A stretch of DNA of 64,000 bases from Lachnospiraceae bacterium (GCA_910575005.1 CAJTCL010000017.1:1-64000); one strand, 5' to 3'; counted from the first letter of the stretch, positions 7,664-17,627 are shown. Made by a program: numbers and translations. The notes: generated by a model from the letters alone, not told the origin.

Positions 7664-10600
7664 ATGAAAAATCGTGTAAAACGGCTTCTCTGCCTGGCTA
7701 TGGCATTTACAATGGCTGTTTCTTTCCCTGTACCTGGAATGACAACGCAAGCCGCTGTAAACACTACAGAAGCAAAGATAACATCACCAGATGACGGCCT
7801 TCCAGAAAATTTTTCTAAACCCCTGGAAGACACTAACGGCGTCACGTTTGCAGAAGGTGCATCTACCTCACAAGTATATGGATGTGATACTGTTTTAGAT
7901 GTCACTACTCACTGGAATAACGAAAACAAATTCCATGCCTCTGTCAACAATGCAGCCTCTTATTTTAAGACCACAGCATTTACTGTGTTCTTTGATGTAC
8001 GTCAGGACGCTCCAACCGACGACAAAGATAAAGTAGACAACCGAGTAGCTATGTCTATCGGCAATACCACAAATAGTCTGCATATTTTAACTTATTCCGG
8101 TAAATTTGGCTATGGCAGTGCAACTTCTGGTGTCAGCGCAAACCATATCGATCTTACTGGCGCCGAGCAAGGAAAATGGAACGCTGTCGCTATGACTTAT
8201 GAAGAAAACGGCGGCAATGGGCATGTTGTGATCTATATCAACGGCCAAAAAGCTGGAGAAGTAGCCGATATCGGCTTTAAACTCAGCACAATGAATGATT
8301 TAAGCGCTACACTTGCGCGTACTTTTGGTACCAGCTATCTTCAACAAGGACGTTATGACAATTTGGTAATTGGCAATTCTGTCTTGGACGAAGAGAAAAT
8401 AAAAGCTGTGACAGCAGCCCGCAAACAGGTCAAAGACAATCTAGTCGATGCCAGTCTGGTGACAATTAAAGGCAGTGATGTGGACGCTGCGGCAGAAAAC
8501 CGCAATGGACTTACCTACAAGGGATTTGGTATGTTAAACGGCAACAGTACCAGCAATCTCTTGCTGGACTATAAGGCAAAAGCGCCTGATTCCTACAATG
8601 AAATGATGCAGTATCTCTTTGGCGGCGATTACCCTCTGTTTACCCATATTAAAATGGAGATGGGCAACGATGGCAATAACTCCACTGGCGCAGAGGCCTG
8701 CACCATGCGCTACGAGAACGAAGAGGCAGACGCTTCCCGTTCCCCAGGTTTTGTGATGGCGGCTGACGCCAAGGAAATCAATCCCAAGGTAAAGATCAGC
8801 ATCCTGCGCTGGGAAATGCCCACCTGGGTGGCTGACAAATGGAAAGATAATACCAACAACCAAGGCTATGAGGCTATGTACAAATGGTACAAGGAAACCA
8901 TTTTTGATGCCTATGAGAAATATCATTATGTCGTTGATTTTGTAAACCCTGACAAAAATGAAACGGGAGATCCCGATACGAAATTTATCAAATGGTTTGC
9001 AAACCGCATCGCTAATGAGACAGAATTTCCCTCTTACATGGACGAAGCGGCAAAGACTGCTTACAAAAATATCCGCATTATCGCCTCAGATGAGAATAAA
9101 GGCTTAAAAATTGTGCCCTACATGCGTGACGATGCAGAATTATATGAAGCAGTAGATATTATCGGCTTCCATTACCGTACCAATGCTACAGACGATTATG
9201 TAACTATGGCAGATGTAGATGACAAAGAAGTATGGTACAGCGAGGGCTGCGCAACCTTTGGCTACACAGAATTACAAGAAAATAAAACCATTGAATATGG
9301 CAATAAAACGATCGGCGGCTATCAAAGTCCTCTGGCTTTGATGGACAGCTTTATCACCGCCTTTGACTCTTCCAGACGTACCCATTACATGTTCCAGCCA
9401 GCAATTGGCTCTTTCTATGAGGGTATTCAGTATGGACACAAAGAACTTTTAAGCGCCCGTGATCCTTGGAGCGGCTATATTCACTACGATCCAGCACTCT
9501 ACATGTTGGAGCATTTTGCAAAATTTGCCAAGACTGGCTGGGAAGGCAGCGATCCTTCTGTAAATGAAATTTGGCGTGTAATCTCTGCCTCTACAAATGG
9601 CTCTTTTGCTGGAAGCGACAATGAACATGCTACTGCTGGAATCAATGGAAATGCCGGCTATATGACCTTGGCTGCTCCAGATAAAAGTGATTTTTCTGTC
9701 GTATTTGTCAACAATACGCAGAATCCAAAGACCTTCTATCTAACCACAGAAGGCATGGAGACTGCTGCTGCCAAAAATTTAAATCTCTGGGTGACAGAGA
9801 CTGACAGTTATCTGCAGAACAAAGGATTCGCAGACCGTGTGGACGGCGGCTGGAAGCTTACCATCCCTGCCTACAGTGTTGCCACTGCCACAACCCTTGC
9901 TACCACGCCAGAACGGACTCCAAAAGAAGATATCCATAACGAGGACCGTGCTGTCTTAGATACCGATGCTACTGGCGGTACTAACGGTGTCACTACAGAT
10001 AAAGTACTCTATGCTGATAATTTTGAGTACAAAGAAGAAGCTGCTGATTTCCTTTCCTCCCGTGGAAACGAGCCGCGCTATATGCTTGATACCCACGGCG
10101 CTTGGGTGGTAGAAAATGGAAAGCTCAAACACGAATTAAATGCTTCTGTTGCACAGTGGAATCCTGGCGATCCCTCCACAGTGACTGGCGATTTCCGCTG
10201 GATGGATTATATCACTTCTGTGGATATTGAAATTCCAAACGCATCCGCTGACACCTGGGCAAGACTGACGATCCGTTCCCAATCTGGCATGAATTGGGAT
10301 AACAGCGGCTACACCTTAAGTGTAAACGGCGCTGGAAACTGGACGCTACACCGCATTGGCACAAAAGTTGCAGAAGGTTCTGTAAAAGCAGATCCCGCTG
10401 GAAAATACAAGGTACAATTCATGGCCTTGGGTGAGGTAATCAGCGCTGCCATCAACGGTGAAAGTGTTACTTCCTGGACAGATGACAAACCAATGCTTTC
10501 TGGAAGAATTAAGTTAAGTTCTACCTGGAATCAGGTATATTTTGATAATCTTCTGGTAGAAACTGCACCTGGCGGCATTCCTTATGCCATCAGTATGGTA

Positions 10601-12742
10601 GACGGCCAGGATGATTGTGTTACTTATGAGGGAACCTGGAAAATTGACAATCCTGGTTCTGGAAGCGCTGATAACTGGTACCGTACGATTTCCACAACAG
10701 AAACTGCCAATTCCTCCTTTAGTTTCCCAATTAATGGATGTGGTTTTTCTATCCTTGGCAGCAATGATGGCACTGCAAAACTGGATATCTATGTGGATGA
10801 TAACCGTGTAGCAGAAAATGCAGCCACGGTCAACGCACCTACCCGCGGAGAGACATATATGCTCTCAGGACTGGAATCCGGCGAACATACGATAAAGGTA
10901 GTGGTAAAATCTGGTAAACTCAATATTGACGCTCTCTATACACTTGGCGCTCGCCTGGCAGGACAGGAAGATGCTCTGGTATCAGTAAAAACAGATAATT
11001 TGCCTTCCATATCTGAAATCTTAAGCGATGGAAAAATAGAAAATCTGCCTTCCAAGGTAGAAGTACTTACTCAAGGAGGATCTACCGTTACCAAATCAAT
11101 TATTTGGAATACTTCTGCAGATCAATTTGCAGGAAAAGAATTTGTGTCAGCATTTATCACTGGAACAGTACAAGACGGTGTCAATGCAATGGGGCTGCCT
11201 TTGACAGTCAGTCTTCCCGTTGGTATGGTTGTACCTTCTGGTACCTTATATTTTATCGACAGTGTGGAGGGAACTCCCAGCGCGAATGCCACTACAGAAC
11301 CCTATGCTGCAGTTAAAAAACTTTTAGGCAGTCAGCTATTAAACAATGCTTCTGACCAGCTCAAAACTGACAACAATATGTGGGGATTAGTTGACACAGA
11401 CGCCCAAACCAAAGGATATAATAATGATACCACTGATATGACAGCTACTGGTATTTATGGCAAAAACAATGAAACAGGTGAAACCTTATCCTATGCATTT
11501 ACACTTCCCAAGGGAAGTTACAAAGTGATCTCTGCCCATCGGGACTGGTGGAGCAAAGATCGTCCGATGGCAGCCAGCCTGAACTATGATGGTAAGAAAA
11601 TAGATGCTGGAACTATCAGCTTAACAACGAACACCAACAATTTAATCAACTCAAAAGAATTTACGCTTGACAGTCAGCAGCTTGTAACTTACACAATTAC
11701 TTCCCAAGCAGGTCAGGCGCCTGTGATAAGCTGGCTTGCAATAGTTTCTTTGGAAGGAGCAGGACATACCCATATCTATACTTATCAAGACAACAAAGAC
11801 GGTACCCATACTGCTACTTGTACCGCAGGGGACGACACCATAACAGAGGAACATTCCTATAAAAATGATAGCTGTGAAAAATGCGGCGCGAAAAAGCCAG
11901 AAGAGCACACTCATACATACACTTATAAGGATAACAAAGACGGTACTCATACCGCTTCTTGTACCGCAGGGGATGACAGCTTTACAGAAGAACATTCCTA
12001 CAAAAATAATGTATGTGAAAAATGCGATGCGAAAAAGCCAGAACATACACATACATACACTTATAAGGACAATAAAAATGGTACTCACACTGGTACCTGT
12101 ACTGCAAAAGATCACACCTTCACAGAAAAACATACTTTCAAAAATAAAGTATGTACCTTGTGTGGTGCAAAAGAGTCCACTACAACAATTACTTTGAAAA
12201 AGCCTACACTTTCCAGCATCACCAACACCGCAAAAGGCATTACCATAAAGTGGAAAAAAGTAACAAATGCAGCAGACTATCAAGTTTACCGCAAGACAGG
12301 CAGTGGAAAATGGAGTAAGGTAAAGACAGTAAAAGGGCTTTCCTGGACAGATACAAAGACAAAGAATGGCACCAAATATCAATATCGGATCTATGCTCAC
12401 AAAGGAAGTGTCAAGAGTACTGCTTCTGCTGCTAAGACCATTTACCGTCTGGTGACAAAGAATCTTACTTCCGCTAAGAATCTCAAAGGCAAAAAATTAA
12501 GTCTGAAATGGGCTAAGAATACCAAAGCAAGTGGTTATCAGATTCAATATGCTACAAACAGCAAATTCAGCAAGGCAAAATCTAAGCTGGTTACTGGCGG
12601 TAAGAAATCCAGTATCACCCTCACAAAATTGAAAAAGGGTAAAAATTATTGGGTACGGATTCGCAGCTACAAAAAAATATCTAGTAAGACAAAATGTTAT
12701 TCCGCATGGAGTAAGGTCAAGAAAGTAAAGATTAAGAAATAA
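7664..12742 (+). CDS. Secreted multi-domain GH59-type glycosidase (galactocerebrosidase-like)
   Basis: A 1692-residue exported protein with a signal peptide in residues 1-31 ending near TTQAA. A LamG/concanavalin-like domain (~60-255) precedes a GH59-like catalytic region (~275-760). Likely catalytic residues by family pattern are the acid/base Glu433 in NPDKNE and the nucleophile Glu527 in VWYSEG. A lectin-like region homologous to the galactocerebrosidase C-terminal domain follows (~785-970), then a carbohydrate-binding-like module, a BIG_4-type module (SEILSDGKIENLPSKVEVL), another beta module, three ~45-residue His/Cys repeats and two Fn3 domains with a basic tail. GH59 enzymes remove beta-galactose from galactosylceramide or galactans; the substrate here is unknown. 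No LPXTG sorting motif is seen, so retention may come from the basic Fn3 tail. RBS AGGAGGAA. Monocistronic, with a terminator after it. Confidence 0.82.
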   Translation: MKNRVKRLLCLAMAFTMAVSFPVPGMTTQAAVNTTEAKITSPDDGLPENFSKPLEDTNGVTFAEGASTSQVYGCDTVLDVTTHWNNENKFHASVNNAASYFKTTAFTVFFDVRQDAPTDDKDKVDNRVAMSIGNTTNSLHILTYSGKFGYGSATSGVSANHIDLTGAEQGKWNAVAMTYEENGGNGHVVIYINGQKAGEVADIGFKLSTMNDLSATLARTFGTSYLQQGRYDNLVIGNSVLDEEKIKAVTAARKQVKDNLVDASLVTIKGSDVDAAAENRNGLTYKGFGMLNGNSTSNLLLDYKAKAPDSYNEMMQYLFGGDYPLFTHIKMEMGNDGNNSTGAEACTMRYENEEADASRSPGFVMAADAKEINPKVKISILRWEMPTWVADKWKDNTNNQGYEAMYKWYKETIFDAYEKYHYVVDFVNPDKNETGDPDTKFIKWFANRIANETEFPSYMDEAAKTAYKNIRIIASDENKGLKIVPYMRDDAELYEAVDIIGFHYRTNATDDYVTMADVDDKEVWYSEGCATFGYTELQENKTIEYGNKTIGGYQSPLALMDSFITAFDSSRRTHYMFQPAIGSFYEGIQYGHKELLSARDPWSGYIHYDPALYMLEHFAKFAKTGWEGSDPSVNEIWRVISASTNGSFAGSDNEHATAGINGNAGYMTLAAPDKSDFSVVFVNNTQNPKTFYLTTEGMETAAAKNLNLWVTETDSYLQNKGFADRVDGGWKLTIPAYSVATATTLATTPERTPKEDIHNEDRAVLDTDATGGTNGVTTDKVLYADNFEYKEEAADFLSSRGNEPRYMLDTHGAWVVENGKLKHELNASVAQWNPGDPSTVTGDFRWMDYITSVDIEIPNASADTWARLTIRSQSGMNWDNSGYTLSVNGAGNWTLHRIGTKVAEGSVKADPAGKYKVQFMALGEVISAAINGESVTSWTDDKPMLSGRIKLSSTWNQVYFDNLLVETAPGGIPYAISMVDGQDDCVTYEGTWKIDNPGSGSADNWYRTISTTETANSSFSFPINGCGFSILGSNDGTAKLDIYVDDNRVAENAATVNAPTRGETYMLSGLESGEHTIKVVVKSGKLNIDALYTLGARLAGQEDALVSVKTDNLPSISEILSDGKIENLPSKVEVLTQGGSTVTKSIIWNTSADQFAGKEFVSAFITGTVQDGVNAMGLPLTVSLPVGMVVPSGTLYFIDSVEGTPSANATTEPYAAVKKLLGSQLLNNASDQLKTDNNMWGLVDTDAQTKGYNNDTTDMTATGIYGKNNETGETLSYAFTLPKGSYKVISAHRDWWSKDRPMAASLNYDGKKIDAGTISLTTNTNNLINSKEFTLDSQQLVTYTITSQAGQAPVISWLAIVSLEGAGHTHIYTYQDNKDGTHTATCTAGDDTITEEHSYKNDSCEKCGAKKPEEHTHTYTYKDNKDGTHTASCTAGDDSFTEEHSYKNNVCEKCDAKKPEHTHTYTYKDNKNGTHTGTCTAKDHTFTEKHTFKNKVCTLCGAKESTTTITLKKPTLSSITNTAKGITIKWKKVTNAADYQVYRKTGSGKWSKVKTVKGLSWTDTKTKNGTKYQYRIYAHKGSVKSTASAAKTIYRLVTKNLTSAKNLKGKKLSLKWAKNTKASGYQIQYATNSKFSKAKSKLVTGGKKSSITLTKLKKGKNYWVRIRSYKKISSKTKCYSAWSKVKKVKIKK
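11764..12172 (+). repeat. Three tandem His/Cys-rich protein repeats
   Basis: Within the GH59 gene, three ~45-codon units each begin HTHxYTYxDNK, contain GTHTxxCTA and end CxxCxAK. Each has several His and a CXXC pair, resembling a small metal-binding or disulfide knuckle. The second and third are closest at DNA level, indicating recent duplication. Confidence 0.85.
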
Positions 12743-12834
12743 TCTATTCAAAAATACTTTTGGCATATTTATCTTACTGACTGCTGACAGAGATTTCAGA
12801 TTCTATGTTGAGATGAGATAAGAATTAATATTAA

Positions 12835-12875
12835 CAAGAAAGCCTTTCATTTATGATATTTGAAAGGCTTTCTTG
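12835..12875 (+). terminator. Intrinsic terminator after the GH59 gene
   Basis: CAAGAAAGCCTTTCA pairs with TGAAAGGCTTTCTTG around a short loop, followed by a TTTAA tract; the A-rich left arm makes it usable in both directions. Confidence 0.8.
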
Positions 12876-12927
12876 TTTAAAAGTTCAATTTAATTGAGAA
12901 ATTCAGACATATCATGTCTTCCTTTCA

Positions 12928-13569
12928 TCATAGCTCTAATATTTCCTGTCTTGCCTGTAAAAGATCCGCACAAATTTTCGTACAATATGGTTGTATGTCG
13001 ATAGATGGTTCTATCAAATCTGGTACCATTATTGTTATACAGCCCGCGGCATGTCCAGCTTTGATCCCATTTTCACTATCTTCAAATACTACACACTCTT
13101 GTGGCTTAACACCAATTTTTTCTGCAGCATACAAAAAGATATCTGGAGCCGGTTTGCCATGCTCTACTTCTGTTCCGCTGACGATTGCAGAAAAATAATC
13201 AGACAATCCTGCTGTTTTTAGATTACTTGTTATCTGTTGTATACTACTGCTACTTGCCACTGCGACTGGTATGCCTTTTTCCTGTAAAAGAGCCAATAAT
13301 TCGGACACACCTTTTTTTACTGGAACACTCAAAGACAACGTTCTTTTGATCCTTGCCATACATTCTTCCATAATGATTCTTCCATCCAAAACATGATAAT
13401 ATCTCTCAATCACCTGACACATATATCGCCCATTTGTGCCAGATATTGCCTTTGGAAAATCCTGATCAAGTTCTATCCCTCTCTCTGTGGCAAGTTCTTG
13501 CCATACCTGCTGATAAATGCGTTCTGTGTCAAAAAGAACCCCATCCATATCAAAAATTGCACCTTTCAT
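12928..13569 (-). CDS. HAD superfamily hydrolase (beta-phosphoglucomutase-like)
   Basis: A 213-residue haloacid-dehalogenase subfamily IA protein. Motif I is FDMDGVLFDT (nucleophile Asp7, Asp9), motif II the AVASSSS strand, motif III the Lys in EHGKPAPDIFL, and motif IV VFEDSENGI. The long helical cap after motif I fits beta-phosphoglucomutase or sugar-phosphate phosphatases. RBS GGAGAAG. It is transcribed away from the ROK regulator and shares its operator word, so a sugar-linked role is likely; exact substrate is open. Confidence 0.85.
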   Translation of the reverse strand: MKGAIFDMDGVLFDTERIYQQVWQELATERGIELDQDFPKAISGTNGRYMCQVIERYYHVLDGRIIMEECMARIKRTLSLSVPVKKGVSELLALLQEKGIPVAVASSSSIQQITSNLKTAGLSDYFSAIVSGTEVEHGKPAPDIFLYAAEKIGVKPQECVVFEDSENGIKAGHAAGCITIMVPDLIEPSIDIQPYCTKICADLLQARQEILEL

Positions 13570-13591
13570 TTTCTTCTCCTTTTTTAATCTA

Positions 13592-13603
13592 ATTTTGTAA
13601 AAT
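13592..13603 (-). promoter_or_regulatory. ROK-type operator in front of the HAD gene
   Basis: ATTTTGTAAAAT is the reverse complement of the word at 13790-13801 ahead of the ROK gene. It lies between the HAD gene start and the leftward promoter region. Confidence 0.6.
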
Positions 13604-13647
13604 GTTTTATCAAATTATTTTTACATAATAGCAAGGAATAATACTTT

Positions 13648-13703
13648 TGTCAATATGCAACAATTTTGAGTTTCCCAATTTTGCAATTCATAGTACCAAA
13701 GGT
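13648..13703. repeat. 52-nt intergenic repeat, copy 2
   Basis: Matches 4083-4134 with a few changes: TTGTCAATAT at the left, TTTTGAGTTTCCC, TTTTGCAATTCATAGTA. Located upstream of the leftward HAD gene, whose -35 could be the TTGACA complement at its left end. Confidence 0.6.
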
Positions 13704-13767
13704 TTCCTAGATTCGCAGGCAAAAAATCATATAAAATGCATGATAGATTTTTTTCACTTTTCTGTGA

Positions 13768-13801
13768 TATAATATTATTTTATAAAATAATTTTACAAAA
13801 T
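13768..13801 (+). promoter_or_regulatory. ROK gene promoter with twin operators
   Basis: An extended -10 (TGA then TATAAT, 13768-13773) is followed by two adjacent palindromes, ATTTTATAAAAT (13777-13788) and ATTTTACAAAAT (13790-13801), 13 bp centre to centre. They overlap the transcription start, consistent with autorepression by the ROK protein. Confidence 0.65.
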
Positions 13802-13814
13802 AGGAAGGGATATT

Positions 13815-14948
13815 ATGGAAAAAAGTATTACTCCAAACCAGATTAAACAAAATAACCGCAGTCTCATTTATCACTATATTTATAAAAACAAAAAAGTCTC
13901 TCAACAGGATATCTCCTATGATTTACACCTGAGCCGCCCTACTGTTACATCAAATCTCACTGCATTGGAACATGATGGCCTGATTCAAAAAAATGGTTTA
14001 ATTGATACGGAATTTGTTGGTAGAAAAGCCTTTGCATATTCTATCATTGATGATTACCGCATCAGTATTGGAGTAGAAATATTGAAAAAAGAAGTGAAGA
14101 TAATTGCAGTCAATCTTTATGGTGAAAAAATTAATCGCACAGTATACGAAATTAAATACGAAAACAAAGACTCTTATTACAAAACAGTATGCGCTCAAAT
14201 AGTCAAGTTCAAAAATTCATGTTATATAGATGATGATGCAATTCTTGGCATTGGTTTTGCCATGCAGGGGCTAGTGACACCAGATAAACAAAACATATTG
14301 TACGGAAAAATCTTATCATGTACTGGTCTCTCAATTCAGGAATTTTCAAGACATCTTCCTTATTCCTGCACTTTTATCCACGATGCCGACAGTGCAGCTA
14401 TTGCAGAATTATGGATTTCACCAGAACTGACAGACGCATTTTATCTCTCTTTAAGCAAGCACCTTGGAGCTGCTCTTATTTCCAAAGGTGAAATATTATC
14501 AGGAAAGCATGGACACAGTTCCACGATAGAACACATCCAAATGCAGTCAGATGGTCCTCAATGTTACTGCGGGAAACAAGGCTGTATGGAAACATTATTA
14601 TCCATGACATCACTTCTTATGGAAACCGAAACTGCAGAAGAATTTTTTAAAAAAGTGCGTGATAAAAATCCTTCCACTGTCAATCGATGGGAAATTTTTC
14701 TGACTAACTTAGCAAAGGCTGTCAATATGCTCCATTTAATTTATGATACGGATTTTATACTTGGGGGTTATCTTGCCCCATATCTGTGTGAAGAAGACCT
14801 TATTTTTCTTCACAATAAAATTCAAGCGATGACACCATTTGCCGAAGCTCAAGATTTTCTTTTGATCAGCAAAATACCCAGACATAATATTTCAATCGGA
14901 GCTGCACTTCCTTATATTCAAGAATTTTTAAATAATCCTCTCATCTAA
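13815..14948 (+). CDS. ROK family transcriptional regulator
   Basis: A 377-residue repressor of the NagC/XylR type. The N-terminal winged helix (about 10-75) has SQQDISYDLHLSRPTVTSNL as helix-turn-helix. A ROK sugar-kinase-like domain follows, with the zinc-site cysteines Cys250, Cys252 and Cys257 in CYCGKQGCME and a GFAMQGLVT strand. RBS AGGAAGGGA. Its operator word also stands before the divergent HAD gene, so the pair form a small sugar-responsive unit. Inducer unknown. Confidence 0.87.
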   Translation: MEKSITPNQIKQNNRSLIYHYIYKNKKVSQQDISYDLHLSRPTVTSNLTALEHDGLIQKNGLIDTEFVGRKAFAYSIIDDYRISIGVEILKKEVKIIAVNLYGEKINRTVYEIKYENKDSYYKTVCAQIVKFKNSCYIDDDAILGIGFAMQGLVTPDKQNILYGKILSCTGLSIQEFSRHLPYSCTFIHDADSAAIAELWISPELTDAFYLSLSKHLGAALISKGEILSGKHGHSSTIEHIQMQSDGPQCYCGKQGCMETLLSMTSLLMETETAEEFFKKVRDKNPSTVNRWEIFLTNLAKAVNMLHLIYDTDFILGGYLAPYLCEEDLIFLHNKIQAMTPFAEAQDFLLISKIPRHNISIGAALPYIQEFLNNPLI

Positions 14949-14953
14949 AAGAT

Positions 14954-15005
14954 GATACGCGCTGGCAAAAAGACTTCTCTGTTTTGTAGCCCGCTGGCGC
15001 GTATC
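14954..15005 (+). terminator. Terminator-like hairpin after ROK gene
   Basis: GATACGCGC pairs with GCGCGTATC around a ~34-nt loop; the following tract is only moderately T-rich. Confidence 0.5.
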
Positions 15006-15062
15006 ACATTTCTTATCTTTCATATTACATCGCGTATTATTCGCAAAAATTTCCATACCCTA

Positions 15063-15090
15063 TTGACATTTCTTATTTTCTCTTTATAAT
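15063..15090 (+). promoter_or_regulatory. Promoter of the XRE-potABCD operon
   Basis: TTGACA (15063-15068), 16-bp spacer, TATAAT (15085-15090). Transcription would start near 15097, just before the 39-bp direct repeats. Confidence 0.7.
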
Positions 15091-15100
15091 ATGTTTTGTT

Positions 15101-15173
15101 TATTATTATTAAACTCAAAAATCATTATTACTTTTATTTTATTATTATTAAACTTAAAAGTCATTATTACTTT
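15101..15173 (+). repeat. Two 34-bp direct repeats, 39-bp period
   Basis: TTATTATTAAAC... followed by CATTATTACTTT occurs twice (15102-15135 and 15141-15173) with two mismatches. They sit in the transcribed leader directly before the XRE gene and are the best candidates for its operators. Confidence 0.65.
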
Positions 15174-15190
15174 ACTCTAGGAGGCTGACT

Positions 15191-15730
15191 ATGGACATTG
15201 GACATCGTATGAAAGAGTTGCGCATCCAGTATGGGCTGACCCAACAAGAGCTTGCCGACCGCAGCGAGCTATCCAAAGGATTTATTTCCCAGTTGGAGCG
15301 AAACTTGACTTCTCCCTCTGTGGGCACTCTGCTGGACATTATCCAATGCCTGGGCACTACTCCAGCAGAATTTTTTACCGACCAGGAACCGGAACAGCTT
15401 GTATTCCGGCAGGACGATTATTTTATCAAAGAAAAGGAAGATCTGCACCACCAAGTCAAATGGCTGATTCCAAACGCACAGAAAAATGCTATGGAGCCAG
15501 TACTAATGACATTAGCGCCACATGGGACTTCTGATACCCTGCTTCCGCGCGAGGCAGAAGAATTTGGCTATGTGCTTAAGGGCAGCATAAAACTATTTTA
15601 TGGTTCGCGCTCTTATGCGGTAAAGCAGGGAGAATCCTTTTATTTGAAAGCAGAAAAAAAGCATTATTTAGAAAATTGCAGCAGCAGGGAGGCGGTCATA
15701 CTCTGGGTTTCCACTCCCCCAAGCTTTTAG
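15191..15730 (+). CDS. XRE-cupin regulator of polyamine uptake
   Basis: A 179-residue protein with an N-terminal lambda-type helix-turn-helix (about 5-60; TQQELADRSELSKGFISQLE) and a C-terminal small cupin barrel (about 100-175; AEEFGYVLKGSIKLFYG). This is the PuuR-like architecture, where the cupin senses a polyamine or related metabolite. RBS AGGAGG. It is the first gene of the operon and stops 9 nt before potA, so it most likely regulates the importer. Confidence 0.87.
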   Translation: MDIGHRMKELRIQYGLTQQELADRSELSKGFISQLERNLTSPSVGTLLDIIQCLGTTPAEFFTDQEPEQLVFRQDDYFIKEKEDLHHQVKWLIPNAQKNAMEPVLMTLAPHGTSDTLLPREAEEFGYVLKGSIKLFYGSRSYAVKQGESFYLKAEKKHYLENCSSREAVILWVSTPPSF

Positions 15731-15739
15731 GAGGACGCC

Positions 15740-16813
15740 ATGAGCAAACGACTGATTGATTTACAGCATATCACCAAATCTTTTGATGGACAGATGGTGC
15801 TGGACGATTTAAATTTATATATTCGGGAAAATGAATTTCTGACATTATTAGGACCTTCTGGATGTGGCAAAACCACAACCTTGCGGATTATTGGAGGTTT
15901 TGAGACACCAGACCAGGGTACAGTCATCTTTGACGGCAAAGACATCACAAAACTTGCCCCCAACGACCGGCAGCTTAACACTGTATTTCAAAAATATGCG
16001 TTATTTCCACATATGTCTATTGCCGAAAATATTGCCTTTGGCTTAAAAATACGCAAAAAAAGTAAGGCCTATATTGAAGATAAAATTAAATATGCACTGA
16101 AATTAGTCAATCTGGACGGATTTGAAAAGCGCAGTATCAACTCCCTAAGCGGCGGCCAGCAACAGAGAATTGCCATCGCCCGCGCCATTGTCAACGAACC
16201 AAAGGTATTGCTTTTAGATGAACCGCTCGGCGCTCTGGATTTAAAACTGCGGCAGGACATGCAATATGAATTGATTCGATTGAAAAATGAACTTGGTATT
16301 ACCTTTGTGTATGTCACCCATGACCAGGAAGAAGCATTAACTATGTCCGATACGATTGTGGTCATGAATCAGGGCTATATTCAGCAAGTGGGCACACCTC
16401 AAGATATCTACAATGAACCAATCAATGCCTTTGTTGCTGACTTTATCGGAGAAAGCAATATTATTAACGGTACCATGATCGAAGATCGCTTGGTAAAGAT
16501 TCTTGACGTTAAATTTCCCTGTGTAGATGAAGGCTTTGGAACGAATACTCCAGTAGATGTGGTAATCAGACCGGAGGATGTAGTACTTGTTTCCCCCGAA
16601 AAGGGCATGTTGGAAGGCGATGTCACCTCACTAATTTTTAAAGGTGTGCATTGGGAAATTGAGGTTCTGGCAAATGGCTATGAATGGCTGGTACAGACTA
16701 CTCAAATGCACCCAGTAGGCTCTCATGTCGGAATATGGGTAGATCCTTTTAACATCCAGATCATGAACAAACCAGAATCTAATGATGAAAAGGCGGTGGA
16801 ATCAGATGCGTAA
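15740..16813 (+). CDS. potA: Spermidine/putrescine ABC transporter ATPase
   Basis: A 357-residue ABC ATPase with Walker [10 protein letters not shown], signature LSGGQQQR, Walker [13 protein letters not shown], the H-loop THDQEE and a C-terminal TOBE region. Length and arrangement match PotA. It energises import by PotB-PotC. The last 8 bp overlap the potB start. Gene order potABCD with potA first is the classic polyamine operon order. Confidence 0.92.
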   Translation: MSKRLIDLQHITKSFDGQMVLDDLNLYIRENEFLTLLGPSGCGKTTTLRIIGGFETPDQGTVIFDGKDITKLAPNDRQLNTVFQKYALFPHMSIAENIAFGLKIRKKSKAYIEDKIKYALKLVNLDGFEKRSINSLSGGQQQRIAIARAIVNEPKVLLLDEPLGALDLKLRQDMQYELIRLKNELGITFVYVTHDQEEALTMSDTIVVMNQGYIQQVGTPQDIYNEPINAFVADFIGESNIINGTMIEDRLVKILDVKFPCVDEGFGTNTPVDVVIRPEDVVLVSPEKGMLEGDVTSLIFKGVHWEIEVLANGYEWLVQTTQMHPVGSHVGIWVDPFNIQIMNKPESNDEKAVESDA

Positions 16814-17627
16814 TTTAAAACGTCAGCTTTTGGCTGGACCTTATCTTTTATGGATGACAGGTTTTATCCTGCTTCCTGTGGCAGTCATTCTATATTATGC
16901 ATTTACCACTACTTCAGGCAGCTTTACTTTTTTAAATGTTTCCTCCATTACATTTTCTGTACACCTGAAAGCTTTGCTTTTATCTCTGAAACTGGCTTTG
17001 ATTTGTACAATAATCTGTTTGATTTTGTCCTATCCTTTGGCTATGATTTTAAACGGCATGAAAACCAAAAGCCAAGGATTTGTAGTATTCATTTTTATCC
17101 TGCCAATGTGGATGAATTTTATGCTGCGCATTCTGGCCTGGAAAATGCTGTTATCCAACAATGGGGTGATCAATTCACTATTTGGCACACTGGGATTGCC
17201 AAAATTGGATATCTTGAATACTCCGGCCGCGGTCGTTTTTTGTATGGTATATGATTTTCTGCCGTTTATGATTTTGCCAATCTACAATGCAATGGCACGG
17301 ATTCAGGCAGATACGATTGAAGCCGCCAGAGATTTGGGCGCCGGAACTATCACCATATTTTTTAAGATTATTTTACCGCTTACTATGTCTGGTGTGGTCA
17401 GTGGCATCATTATGGTCTTTGTCCCTGCCCTGACTTCTTTTGCAGTCTCAGATCTCTTGGGCGGCGGCAAGGTATTGCTGATCGGAAATGTAATTGAACA
17501 GGCTTTTATGCAGGAATATAACTGGAACCTCGGTTCTGGGCTTTCTTTTGTGTTGATGATTTTTGTAATCGTCAGCATGGCTTTCATGAATTCACGGGGA
17601 GAGGAAGGAAGTACTGGTGTATGGTAA
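16806..17627 (+). CDS. potB: Spermidine/putrescine ABC permease
   Basis: A 273-residue inner-membrane permease with six hydrophobic helices and the EAA loop ([20 protein letters not shown]) that docks on PotA. The ATG at 16806 (GGCGGTGG upstream) overlaps the potA stop; an in-frame ATG at 16782 would add eight residues inside potA and is less likely. Confidence 0.9.
   Translation: MRNLKRQLLAGPYLLWMTGFILLPVAVILYYAFTTTSGSFTFLNVSSITFSVHLKALLLSLKLALICTIICLILSYPLAMILNGMKTKSQGFVVFIFILPMWMNFMLRILAWKMLLSNNGVINSLFGTLGLPKLDILNTPAAVVFCMVYDFLPFMILPIYNAMARIQADTIEAARDLGAGTITIFFKIILPLTMSGVVSGIIMVFVPALTSFAVSDLLGGGKVLLIGNVIEQAFMQEYNWNLGSGLSFVLMIFVIVSMAFMNSRGEEGSTGVW

Noticed and set aside
11651-12400. 249-codon minus-strand frame inside the GH59 gene.
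   Set aside because: It is the shadow of the His/Cys repeats and Fn3 codons; cysteine-rich composition comes from the complementary repeats.
12928-13221. Plus-strand open frames of 76-94 codons opposite the HAD gene.
   Set aside because: They lack ribosome sites and mirror a well-supported gene on the other strand.
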